Assembly: GCA_030770545.1 (NCBI GenBank) | Contig: CM061098.1 | Coordinates: 12,197,001 to 12,261,000 of the forward strand | DNA: 64,000 nt | Direction of reading: 5' to 3' | DNA from: Macropodus opercularis | Lineage: Eukaryota > Chordata > Actinopteri > Anabantiformes > Osphronemidae | Shown: positions 1 to 13,200 of the stretch, in pieces | How the letters are laid out: the number at the start of each line of letters is the position of its first letter | Position numbering within the stretch: position 1 is the first letter of the stretch | Made by a program: the position numbers and the translations under genes | The notes under the pieces: generated by a model | What the model saw: the letters and a program-made list of their open reading frames with translations, nothing else | What the model was told of the DNA's origin: nothing | The model's database searches: none

Positions 1-266
1 ACAAAAAGTCTTAAAAAGAAAAGTTTTTCCCCATTAAAAATGTAAAAAAAAAAAAAAAAAAAAAACGCTCCCGCAAACACCTGCAAGATTAATTATCTTA
101 GTAAACACTTGTGCATTTCATTTCTGAGTCATAGCAGGAAATCTGTAAAGATTAAGGCAGTTATCGCGTTTGGTTCAGTGACTGCTAAGCAAAGACTTGT
201 GTCTAAACACATCTAAAAACACTTGAGTCCTGTGTTCTGCTCAAGCACATGGTGTCCCTACGTTAG

Positions 267-272
267 TTTATT
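267..272 (-). terminator. pdlim7: Candidate poly(A) signal of pdlim7
   Basis: Minus-strand AATAAA about 940 bp beyond the stop codon. The interval 273-1214 has no coding signal and is best read as 3' UTR, with poly-A/poly-T tracts at 47-65 and 490-500. Another cleavage site could be used; I cannot tell from sequence. Confidence 0.4.
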
Positions 273-1214
273 CAGATTTTACCTTCCAATAGCTGTAAAC
301 CAGCGGGTCCACGCTGAAGCATTATAAATACATGCTCAAAGGCTTGTGCCCTACACAAGTACACTAAGGAACATTGACAATATCAGTAACATGACAACAC
401 CTTCTGACAGATGTAATTTAAAGTGTAAAGCATTTAAAAACAATGACAGCACTGAGTGACAATTAAAATCTATTAATAAACGATTTTCTTTTTTTTTTTT
501 GAAGACTTGAAATTACAGTTATTACCTGCAGGATGTGCTCGGACTTGCTGGAGCTGCAGTGATTAGTAAAGCCGTTAGTGCTTCTGTGTTGAGGTGCAGA
601 GGTCCAGTCGAGCTGAAGCGGGGACCTCCCCCCTTTCTGCTTGACTAGGTGCCCATTATGTTAATAGGCAGTGCAGTAGGAGTCAGACTGGGCCCGAGTC
701 CTGAACAGGGGCAGCGCTTCGCTACAGCTGTGGCAGATCATTACTGCGCCACGTGACGTTATTAGAGGCTCAATGACTCCTTCAACCTGGATGATATTGA
801 ACTGATCTCACTTCAGATGGAACAAGGATCAGATTAGCAGAGACCAGAGGATTTTTCACTAGACTGTCGTCAAACCTAATAATGCGACTGCACTTTGTCA
901 AATGTGACTTAAAGGCACAGGGTAGTGACAGGACATTACACAACTGCTTGACTACATCCAGTTAAAGAACGCAGCATTTGCTCTTACACCACTGATGGTC
1001 CTAAAAGTACAGTAAAATATGTGACGTTGGCGTCAAATACAGAAAGTCTGCGGGCTAATAAAAAAAAAAGAAAAAAAGAAAAAGTGATCTTAACTAGGTG
1101 TGTGGTTGCCTAAGAGGAGATGTAAAGTGTGTATGAGTGAGCCGGAGGGCAGAGACGGGTGAAGAGGAGGGAGAGGGAGAGGTGTGCCTTCCTCTGAAGA
1201 TCAAGCTTGCTCTC

Positions 1215-4200
1215 TCACACTGGAGCAAAGGCATGGCCTTTGCACAGGGGCTTATCCTTCTTCGAGTAGAACGTCTTCCCCTCCAGGTTGATTTGACAGA
1301 GCTTTAAAGATGAAAGGAGCCAGACAGACAGAGACAGACACAGAGAGACAGATTAGGAAACCACAACAGTGTAGAATTAGACCTCAATATTGTGGATGCG
1401 AATTGAAAGTTTTCTACTGGCCAGAGCAGGAGCACATTATTTACCTGAGTGTTATTTACCTCTAGTTTCCTTTCAGAGACGGAAAGAGAGATGGAGAAGG
1501 TGATAGACTGCAGGTGACGGGTTAAAGGAAAGTGAGACGGAGGGGAAAGCTCAAGGTCCAGGCACGGAGGCTGATTTTTCAGGTGCTATTGTGCTGGGAC
1601 AGCCAGAAGAAGAAGAAGGCCAATAGAACGCCACAGGGAGCGGCATCAATCACAATGACTTACAGCACAGACGAAGCACGTATCGTGCCAGCTGTAGCCC
1701 AAGGCCTCCAGAAACCGATCCCCGGCATCGATCTTAAAGTCACAGCCATGGCATTTGGTGCCAAACATCTTATCGTAGTCTGGAAAAGAAAAAGAACGTG
1801 GTGAGCAGCAAAGACACGCAAGATAACCATCATAATAAAATAAGAGGACACATTCAAGTGAGCTTTTATCATCCGCGGTATTAGGTCGAGCCTCCCTCAC
1901 AATCACCATATGTAAACATCACTTAACCTTTACAAGATGTTCTGGAGCAGCGAGTGTGAAATGGGTTTCTACCTCCTTTATCTTTTAACGAAGTGGAAGC
2001 TTTTCCTCTTAAAGAGAAGTCATCACACACACACACACGAGTTAAATGACGGCAATAAAGATGGATGAAGCTGCTTTGAAGCCAAATGTCGCTTCACCGG
2101 CTACTTCGGCTGTTTGTGTTATTCTGTCCACCCACTGTACACACCGGGTGTAAGGCAGAGGATTAGGATGAGGGGGAAATTGCTCCAGATACTTAACTGG
2201 ATTTGCCAGTCTCTTTCATCACAGGGACTCTGGGGAAAGTGTCAGGATATAATGCCGCATCTCAAGAGTGAGTGGGTGAGAGCCGCACAATACCTGAAAG
2301 ATGCTGAGGCAGCAGAATGTTTATCAGAGCTAAAGGCATTTATTCAGAGTGTAAGTGCTCAGGTTCTGGGTTTGACTCCGATAAAGGACCAATCCACGTC
2401 AGAGGCTCCGTGGTGAGCGAGGAGCACGCGCTGCCGCGCTAAATCATTTACGCCATAATAGAAGAGTGCGCGCCATTCATGAAACCCAATAGAGAAATGT
2501 ATGAAGTAAACTGTAGCTAAATAGATTACAGCAGATGAAAACATCACACTTGATGATTGACTGCGGTGCGCGCCAGAAGATTCATGATGCGGCCTCGTGC
2601 CAAACCCCACAGCAATAATACAACAATGCAATGTTTAACAAATAGCTTGATAAAATATATGAAAACTGGAGCAACGCTGGAGAGAGAGGCCCCACAGTGC
2701 ACCGAGCGTTTTTTTTTTCCAAAGCAAACAACTTTATCACAAAACGCACTCAGCGAGACCTCTGAGTAACCCTGTGGCTGCATTTTGCCGCGGAGCCTGT
2801 TCTGTGCTCGGTTATGGAATCCACTGGAAGTGAAACCGTATGAAGCTCAATCACAAACCTGACGCTGTGTGGAGTCGGCCCCCGCCCCCGTGTAAAGTCA
2901 CAGGCGGCCTGGCGTTTGCGCCGCTGGCAGGGGAGCTAATCAATCCACACTGAGCGCATAATGCGTCGTTCGGTCCTTTGTTTCATAGCGTAACTTCTTA
3001 ATGCTGCCTGCCTTTAGTTCAGATTTCTGTTTCAGCTGCTCCTTAATTCTTGTTCTAAAAAAAAAGCCCCAAAACAAACGTGTTTCTGTGCTTCCAGCGG
3101 AGGATTTCTCTCCATGGTGATTCCTTCATCTCTTCTATGAAGCGAAGAATGTGTGTGACAGAAAATAAGAGTAAGAGAGAAATGAGAGAAAGGATTCAAG
3201 CAGAAACATCCGAACTTAACATTCATGGAAACTGAGATATGGTCACTGTTTGGTGAAAACACTAATTACCCAGTTTTGGTTTGTTTTGAACCTGGTGATG
3301 TGATGTGAACGTTGTTTAACAGAGGTTAATTGTGTTTAACGGCAGCAGAACGTGAATATAAACATAATTATCGTCGTCATTCAGGAAAGCATGTTGCTCT
3401 GTGAAGGGAAACAATTGATTTGCAGATCCGTGTGTAAATTAAGCCGAGTAAGGAGCAGCACCGAATGCGTACAAGTCCCATGCTGTGTCCATACCGAGCT
3501 GCAGTGTTCCTCACCTTTCTCACAGTAGGGTTCGCCCTCCTCCATGTAAAACGCCTGGTTCCTGATGGACGTCTTGCAGGCGGCACACTTGAAACACTGG
3601 ACATGGTAGGTCATCTTCAGGGCGTGCATGATCTCCTGCGCAAACGAGGAAGAGGTCGTTGAATGCAGAATAGACTCCAAGCCTGGGTCTCTGGGTTCTG
3701 ACAGCACAGCAGCTCGTACCCCAGTGATCTTCTTTTTGCATTTGGCACAGTTGGGAGCGTATCGGTTATCGTGGCACTTGGTGCAGTACACGGACCCCCG
3801 CTCCTCGAAGAAGCCCCCTTCCTCCAGGACCACCTTACACTGTGAACACGTGAACTCCTCAGGGTGCCAGGAATGGCCCAGCGCTACCAGGTACCGACCC
3901 CTGGAACACAACACAACACACGCTCGGCTAAGTACAGGAAGAAAACCGGGACAACCACCGCACAAACACAACTAACAGACAGAAGAAGCACTTCCTGTTC
4001 CTGTGAACTAACCTTGAAAATCCTCAGCTCTACTGGTGACTTTGTGCTTTCTTTTGTAGGAAACAAATCTCTTTGGGGTGAATAGTGACCAGAATAAGAA
4101 GTAAGGTTTCTCTTGTTATCTGTGAAATGAGATTTCATTTCTATGAAAGTCAGCATAATGCCACTGATAAAAAGATGTCTCCAAACTGTTAATTATGCTG

Positions 4201-7200
4201 ACTGACTTCATTTGCTGCCGTCTGTCGCTGTGTATCAAACATCTCAAATAATGAGTCATTTATCTAAAGGCACAGATAAACGCTGGGAATATTTCCCTCC
4301 CATGAAATAAATCAGACGTGAAAGACGTGTCGTCGACGGGGCGCCGCCGTCTCACCTGATGACTTTGTTGCAGGCGCCGCACACCGGGGTCCTCCCGCTG
4401 TCCTCCGGCGCCTGCTGCGCCGCCTGCAGGATGCTGCTGCGGTTCTGCATGGGCGTCGGCTGCGCCGGCTGCTGGTGCTGGGTCAGGACGGTGCTGGTCT
4501 TGTCTGGCCGAAAGCGCTCGGCGAAATTAGGGTCAGTGACCCACGGCGGTCGAGAAGAAGGGCCCGAGCCGCGTACGGATGCAGCTGCCGTCTTGGAGCC
4601 TGAGCCAGAGAAATCCAACAGAGTTCAGTTGGTCTTAATTTCAGCACTTTGAAGGAGGGAAGTCATTTATGTAACGTGCGCATTCTTCCAGATGCCTTTT
4701 GTGACGGTTGTGCTTGTCACGTTGCTGCTGCTGTTGCTCGTGTATTGACACTTAATAAGAATCTGTTAACACAAGCTACGCTGGATGCTGCTGGGGCTTT
4801 TTTTTTTTTTAATGCATCAGCAGGAGCAGAGACTCACCATCTGCTTTTGCTGCTGCCTGGGCCTTGGCAGGTGAGGGAGTTGGCTCAAGGCTGTAGAGAG
4901 AAGAGGACTAATTAGAAAAGAAACACACAGAGACCTCTCAGTAACCATGGTTACTTCTCAACGAATGTGTTTGGATAATCAGTGGCCGTGTCGGTCTCCA
5001 TTACATTGTGCCACACATTGCCTTCTGCTGCGTGAATCATCATCCTCTTCATTATTAATCAGTTTCAACAGGGCCGCATGTTGTTCTTACCTGCTGAACC
5101 AAGACAAGCGGGTTCGGTGTGGTGAAAAGTAAAGAAAACACAGTCCAGCCGTGCTGAGGAAGAGATGCCGCGCGGTGCGTTCCACACACATCTTAGCTGC
5201 TTCAAGAGCTGCTCCTCTAATGAGAGCAATAAGCAACACGAACGGCGTCTCGGAGTGATTGACACCACTCACAGGCAAAGTTAGGGAAACGGGAAACTCA
5301 TCAGACGCGCCGCGCTGTCAGATCAGGATGCAGAAGTGTTTCCCTTCAAGCCTGCGTGTGCAGAAGTGTTGAAATAAAGCGTTGTTTCTACATTTCAAAG
5401 TTCTGTTACCCGCAGCAAGCGTCACTATATTCAGAAAATCTTCAAACCATGACAGAGATGGGGAAAAAAACAGCGTTTGAGCTGAAACAGCGAGCTCTGG
5501 AGATGTCTTATCTTGGGAAAAAAATATAACACCGCCTTGGGCGTCCATTATGTTTACATCATCAACTGTGCCATCTACAATACACTAATGAAAGATGATG
5601 AAATCATTTCTCATTTGCAAAGAAAAATAAGAAAATGTGAAATGAATTATACTGCAGCAGCCTTGTTGTGCAGGGTTTGGTCTGTCTATCAATTCTGCTC
5701 CTCATGCATCCAAAAAAAAAAAAACCTAAGCGCATTAAGTTAAAGAGAATAAGAAGGGGAGAAGTTACAGGAGGACAACTGGGAGCCATCTCTAGGAGGA
5801 GGACGAAAACAGAGCTATTTTCCAAACAGTATACTCATAATAATAAAAGGACATTAAATCCCAGTGCAATAGCAAGAAGAAGGCTCGCAGGGTTGGTGAC
5901 GGAGAGGAAGTTAAATCGCTCTAAATTAAAGAAAGTTCCACCCGCTTCCAGGAGGCTTTTGGAACAAATTACAGATAAACAGAGCAGTATAGACGAGGAG
6001 GCTCTCGGGGGGAGGGGGAGGTCAAACAAAAGGTCAGAGCGGACCTTTTGCAGGCTGCTCTCCACCCCCACACACGGGCAGACCAGTCCTTCAGGGACCG
6101 CACAACAACATCCCGGTCGGTCAACGGCTCCGCTCCCCAGCAGCGCTGCCCTAGTTGTCGACAGGCCAGTGACACGGCGTCTGCTCACACGCACCTTTTG
6201 GGGGCTTGCGTGGCTGCGGTTCAGTCTAGCGGAGGTTGCAGGTGCAAATTGGAGAACGTCTTCTGCAGCTGCCTATTCCCACCTGGAGCGGCCCGGATCG
6301 TGTTTTCTTGACATTTTCACAGCTTTCAACATTTTCCTCCCTACGTCTGCTCAGCGAGACGCTCAGCGTGATGCAGGTGCACATTTCACAACGCCTGCAT
6401 CACACGGAGCCGACCCCCCTCCTCTCGACAGAGTTTTGGACGTACCGCAGAGCAGCACCCCATGGAACATTTCTTGACATTTCCTGTTTACTCTTTACAC
6501 CTCTGCTATCAGATTCACCTCAATGTTTTGGGTTTTTTCCCCCCCCCCTCCTGCTGGATGCATCGACCTCAGCAATAAGCGAAGCAAAATCCGTTGGCAG
6601 CTCAACACCCGGCGAAGAAAAGAGCGGGTTTTGCCTTCAAATGCAGCAAGAAGCCGCTGACGCATGTCACCCTCCACAGCGAGGAGGTAAAGTTGATGCA
6701 GCTCAGTGACAACTTTAATGTGACAAGTGACAAAATGTCACAACAATGACGACTCGCACCTTAAAGCAGAGGCTGCATTTTACTGCAACGTTTTAATGTT
6801 TAATGTACGCAACACGACCTGTCACTTTGTCACTGTTGTTCTAACCTATGTGGTATTTACAAGGCACACGATGTCAAGATAACGGCAATGCTGCAAGTAA
6901 TGTGCAAAGGCTTTCACATATGAATAGTTCACGAGCTGTTGCACAGTCTTGGGCAGGTGTAGTGTTTAGCACCGTCTCCTCACAGCTAGGACCTGGCTTT
7001 GAAGTGCGTCCTGTGTGGAGTCCTCCCACAGCCCAAAGACAAGCAGTCAGGTTAGCTCACTAGGTGTCACTAGGTGCGATGTGGTCCATGGGATGGACCT
7101 GCCCAGTCTCTTACTCCAGCACCTCCACAAGCCTCACGACATCATGCAGCTCGGTTAACGGATGAAGGTGAAAAGATTTCAGCCTCAAAAAAAAAAAAAA

Positions 7201-10200
7201 GTGGAGAAAGTGGTAAATAAAGGCTAAACTACTCAGTTTCCGCTTGGTCGATTCATATTTATAGTCAGTGGTGTCATTACCCGTTTCTGACAGTAACCAT
7301 TTCACATTTTTACCTCAAAGAAAGAGATTTGTTGTTCTTTGCTAATATTTTACTTGTTCTCAAAACGGTGTATGAAACAGAAACGTGCGCAACACTTCAA
7401 TGTCTTGAAAGCCCAAACTATTTTGAGGCAGGAGCTCTTCCGCTGAACTCCAAATCTGATGACGGTGGCCTTTTTATTAGGTTTTAAATACTCTTGGATA
7501 TTTCTATTTCAGGTGGGTGCAACAGAATAAAGGCTGCGATTGCTCACTGTGCACCTCAGCAATTGAACGTGTGCTACTTTCTCCGTATGCTCATTTGTTG
7601 TTTTTATGCCCGACTACACAATCATTTTCTTTCTGAGGCAATAAAAGTGAACCTAGAGCCTTGATCTTTGAGCAGACACTCCATTAATTCAGAAATGCAT
7701 AAATACTGAAGAAAGCCCTGCTTCTACATAATCACTTTTGTTCAGTACACCAGGTAAATAAAGAAACCGTTGTGACTCAACAGCACAGAGGGGAAATGAA
7801 AACTGGATAAGAGATGTGTGCTTTTAGGCTTGAATAGTGAATAAACAAGAAAAGAAGCAGAGGAAAAGGACAGAGAAGCAGGAACAGGTTGGATTTTTTT
7901 CTTTTCAGTTTTATATTTTTGAAGACAGCAGAAAAAAGTACAGATTTATCTTCCCTTTCTGTCTTAATGGTTGGAGAGGCTCACAAAAAAAAAAATGAGG
8001 GAGCAGAAATGACAACTCTGAAGAATGAAGAACTCAATAAATGGAAACAGGCAGAGAGAGAATGAGAGAGAGAGACACAGACAGAGATCAAACAAGGGTC
8101 TGAACTTCACAATCACAAAAGGAATAACGAACAGAAAGGCGCTTCCCACTGCTGAGACCCTTCTTCCCACTTTCTCACTAGTTTACACCAAGTAGCGCAG
8201 TGTGAAATGGAAAGCAGGGCTGCAGACACAGTGGCCTACAGTGCTGTCAACAATCAAGTCAGACATTCAGGGGGAGATCTTACACTTAGGCTCAGTATGC
8301 AAGGTTCCACTTTAGGTTTTTGTCATCTAGGCTATGTTTCTTCTATTTTTGGTTTGCTTTTCTCTTCACCCTCAAACAAGGCGAGGGCGTGTTAACGGCC
8401 ATTGGATGGTCGGCTATCTTCGTCGTCCGCGTCACCTAGTCGTTGCCGCGTGGCTGTCGCTAGCGGGGCGGGGCCGGGCGCTGCGTCCCGCCGCCGCTCA
8501 GGATTTGATATTGAGGGAGCGAGCGGACCTGTTGTGGTGCCAGTCCCTCAGACGGGCGTAGCGGGGGCTCTGAATCTCAGTGAGGAACTTTTCCCTGGCC
8601 GCACGCAGCGAAGACGAACCAGAGGGGAAACAGGTTGCAAAGCAGAGAGTTAAAAAAATATATATGATAAACGTGACCTGAACTGGTGAAGAAATGAAAC
8701 TGGTGGCACAGCACAGGCAGAGCATGCATGGAGATGAACATGGGTAAGACGGGGAAAAGGCAAACAGCTACTGTCACTGCTCTGTCCTAGTGTAACTAAA
8801 TTAGCACCTCAATTAACACCTTCCATCTTGCTCCACGTATTTGCAAAAGCGCCCCTTCCAGGTTTACTGGGGCGTGTTCCTGATGTGTTCAGGAACTTAC
8901 TGCAGCCGACCAGGAATTACTCAGTTAGACGCCGGTCAGTGCTTTGCGTGACACCCAGAGGCGGACTAGCGGTTTTCAGTCTTTATGCCAAGTTAACGCA
9001 GCTCTCGTCAAGAAAGCAAATAAGACGAACGGAGCGAGTCCGTTGTCGCATACTGTTCTGCTGATGCAACCCATGCACACACTGAAGCTGCAGCAATCCC
9101 AGAACTGCATTTAAAAGACGTACTTCAAACTGCAAAACAAGTTTGGGTTCGATTGTTTTTTACCTGGACTTCTTCATGTTTTCGTCATCTGGGTCCTGCA
9201 CTGAGAGATCCAGGAGAAACACACACACACATACATCAGCACACCTTACAGATAAAGGCGGCACACGCCTGCTGTCTGCTTCCCACAGATCAATCTCAAC
9301 ACCTGATAGTACACGTTACATGAAACAGTGCTGTTCCTGCCCAAGACCAAGTTCATGTGTCAGACTTGTTACAGTCATGAGAAACAAATGCTTTGCTGTC
9401 ACAGCTGACAGCAGCCACCTGACACCTGAGGCCTCTCTCCACAGCTGAAAAATGAACCCCCTTGTTATCCACCTTTCCCACGTCACTCCCTCTCCCATCA
9501 CTAAGATCCCATCCCAGGCAGACCTCCTCCCCCCTGCTCTCTCACACACACTCCAGGCCTCAGTCCTGACTTACTGAAGTCGGTGCCTGTGAGCTGGGCC
9601 AGGATGCGGAAGGAGCGGGACTGGGTGGTGCCCGTGCGGGGCTGCCAGTCCTGAGTGTCCTCGATCAGCCTCTTCTTGCTGCGGTCGTTGGGGATAAAAC
9701 AGGGCATGTTCTCCACTCTGAGGCCGTGCCTGTGCACACAGCAGGCACGGTTACCAACACCCCATCGAGGGACCGCTCGCTCATATCAACCAAGCTAATC
9801 AGGCGCGACATCATGGACAGTTCATGCCATATCTAAGAGGTAACAATCATGCAATAAGCGAGCTGATGACTACTCCACACTAGAGGTTCACAGTAGACGC
9901 GTAAATGGACAGTACTACATTATACATCACACTGACAGCCGTCATTAAACCCAGTAACAGTCACGTAACTGGCCACGTTTGTGTAAAAATGCACATATAC
10001 ATGTTAATTCAGATATGAAGTTAAACCAAGTAACAAATCCAAAGCATGCAATCCAGTGCAGCTGCCCCTTACTTGGCCTCTAGGTACACATCATCATAGT
10101 AAGTAGCTTCACCCCTGCAGAACAGACCAGAGATCAAACACAGACTTACTGAAGTTACCATTAGAAAGACAAGAGGACAGAGAGAACTAATGAGAATTAA

Positions 10201-13200
10201 ACAGCTTTTAGTCATAATACTTGTGTACGTATGTTTAAACCTGTCTAATCCAGAACGAGGCGATGACTAGTGAACTAATAGGAAATCGATTCCAACCGAA
10301 TAGCGGCTCCTGACCTCAGGCTGACACAAAGCTACACGCGGTTTCGTTTCATCACAACACAAACAGGCTGTGAAACACTGAAGGATGGGAATTAGTCTAA
10401 ATAAGCATCAGACAAAATGAGGAATCATTATTTAGCACTAGACTGTGGAAGAAAACAGGAAATGTACTAACTTGTCAAGAGTTTCCGTCTGTGGAGTTTG
10501 AAAAAAAAAAAAAAAAGATGTTCAGAGTTCAGCTTTGGGTTAGAGGACAAACAAAACCTGCGAATACACTGTATGATGGACAATATACACAGCAGAAAAC
10601 CAAAAAGTCTACAGGATGCAGAAAACGTGCCAGGCGTGCTGTTACTGTCTGCCACCATCCAGCTCCCTCCCCACGTTCACCAATCAATCGCATGTTCTGC
10701 GCCCCTGCAATTAGTTTAGATAAACCATTATCAGCCACACACAGCTGTGACACGCGGAGATGTTTAAAAGCCTGTTCCGGCATTAAAGGCGTAGACGCGC
10801 TGCACGTACGACCGCATCAAACCGTTTACGGCGCGGCGAGGACAAATCCGACATCTTCATCCGCCCGGCTGACCGTAATTACGCTCTACTTCTCCTTTTT
10901 CAAGATGGCCAGAGGAAAAGGCTTTGGCCATCTGCAAAGGAACTTCACAAACACGTGAAGCCTCCGGAGGGTAGGAAAAGTGAGGCTGTTTAAATAATCC
11001 AGCACCAGGCCAGTAAAAGCTGTGTGAGAGCTCAGGAGAATTTATGAGTGAAGCTAAATACAGCAACAGACCACGTCGCAGAACTACCACAACCAGAAAG
11101 CTCGACCCATGAAGACCATTTCATGCCACATCGACTCTTTCGGGATCCAGGATTCCTGTAATCAACAAAAATATGACAAAAACTGGAGAACGCCGTCATT
11201 AATTGTATGGCACTGACTCCAACCAATTCAACGACGTGAATGTTCAGGTGAAGCTTAAGATCAACTTTTCCATAAAATAGGGATTTAGTAAATATGAGAT
11301 GGGCTTTATCTTAAAGTGGGCAAGATATTATTTTAACTTGTTTCATGAAGATGGATTTCGTTTGTAATTTGATCCCACGGTGGGAAACAAAGTACAACTT
11401 AAGCTCAAAGTATTTCCCTGGACTTTGACTTTGGCCGTTACCTGTATCCAGCATCTGACAGTAAGTCGAGTGTTGAGCGGTGGGTTACCTTACTTACCTA
11501 ATTACCTTCCTGAAGTGCTGTGTTCTACTTTGTGGGAAGTCTTACATTTTAGTAATCGTCTCTCTCACACACACAGTATGATGATGATGATGGGAATAAA
11601 AGAGCGAGTATGATGGGGGGAAAAACAGAACTGAAATAAATCAGCATCAGCAGCGGCCAAAAACAACAAACACAGGCAAAAGAAAACATAAAACAGATTT
11701 TACAAGACCATAAAACCACAAATTATTACCGACACGTCCTTCGCCAATCTATGCAAAAACTGTTTCTGTCATCCGATAGATTTCACTCCAGAGATCTTTC
11801 AGCTGGAGGAAGCCAGATTGAATCGTACACGTCGGACAGGCAGTTCCTACTTTAAAAACAAAGTGCCTGTTTCCTGCAGTCCGAGCCAGAGACAGGATCA
11901 CCTGGGTCCGTTTTAACGAACGCTTTGAAAACTCCTCTGCAGCCAGTGTCCATCATGACACAAGCTATTGTGTAAAGTGGTTGACAACAGCGTCAGGTAA
12001 GCTACGCCTGCTGTGTTGTGTATTACACTACAATCTTCTATTCAACGCACACACACAAATACAACGAAGCATCACAAATACCATTAAAACCAGCTCAGTC
12101 ACATTGCGGTTCCATAGGTAATAATGGTTTATCCACCTACCCATTCTGTGAACTGGCGCGGCCCTGTGAGCGCGGAGTGTTAAGTTTAGGCGAGTAAGCC
12201 ACAGGTTTAATGGCAGGTCCTGAGTTGGCACTGCCACCACCTGCTGCAAATGGCCTCGCCATCTTGTTAATGGTGGTGCTGGGGGCAAAGGAGTACTTTG
12301 GCTGAACAGAAGCTGGAGCAAGCGAGTCCTATGGGGGCGCAGTAGAGGGAGACAATGCAGCACAGTGCACAACATGCAGTTAGACGTTTGTGACACACAT
12401 TAAAAAAGTTCCTCCCGCCGTTGCACAATCCCGAGCTTTTATGTTAAGACAGATTCCTGCGCGGGCCAATATTTCACAGCAAACGATTGCTGCGTGCTGC
12501 AGGAGCGGCTCCGTCCAAGCCTCCAGGCTTTTCTCTGCACACGGAAGAAGTGCTTCAAAAGTGTGAACACAGCCATTTTATTTGTGTTGGCTGCGAGCCA
12601 AGGACCGGCAAAGCGTAATCTGCTACTGCCGGTAAAATGAAAATGTTCAAAGTGGAAATCTGCCATTTTTGACTGACATATCTAACTAATGAGATTCCTC
12701 GGCGAGCGTTGTGCACGGACTGCAAAACACAAGCTACTAAAATGGAACGTTGACTTTGTGCGAGTGTGATGTTAAAGCTGCTTCACTAAAAGCAGCATGT
12801 AGCACAGAGCAGGTCATGACACCGCGGCGCTATACACACAAACGCACATCACGAGGGCTGATTTTAAAGCTGGATGCATCTGCAGTTAGATGTTTGATTC
12901 TGGGGATTGTGCAAGGCTTCACAGAATAAACATGGAGGAAATTCGCGCAGCAGCATTCACAACACTATGCAGCAAACGCCTCATTTAGCAAATCACTGAT
13001 GCTCGGCTAAGGCACCGTGCACGGACTCTGCGAGAGCCTGACGGGCTCAGGATGAATCAAATTCACTTAAACACAAAGGGACATAATGATTGAAGTTTCA
13101 GATTCAGTGCATGTAACTTTAGTCCAGTAGCAAACCGAGTCCTACCTTCTGGTCTCCATCCACTTTGAAAGCTCTGTGGAAAAAAGAAAATGCACATAGA

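Larger units (their letters stand above)
4891..8497. other. pdlim7 intron (long-isoform splice from 9164 to 4890)
   Basis: Intronic sequence with no pdlim7 coding exon other than the alternative terminal exon immediately to its right. It contains a 269-codon ORF of unknown meaning on the opposite strand (5668-6477), a cluster of nuclear-receptor half-sites near 6019-6047, and a degraded SINE-like repeat near 6950-7085. The rest is ordinary AT-rich intron. Confidence 0.7.

Noticed and set aside
1646..1909. 87-residue open frame containing a LIM sequence
   Set aside because: Only 1664-1779 is coding (pdlim7 LIM3 exon); the extra residues on both sides are intron read-through.
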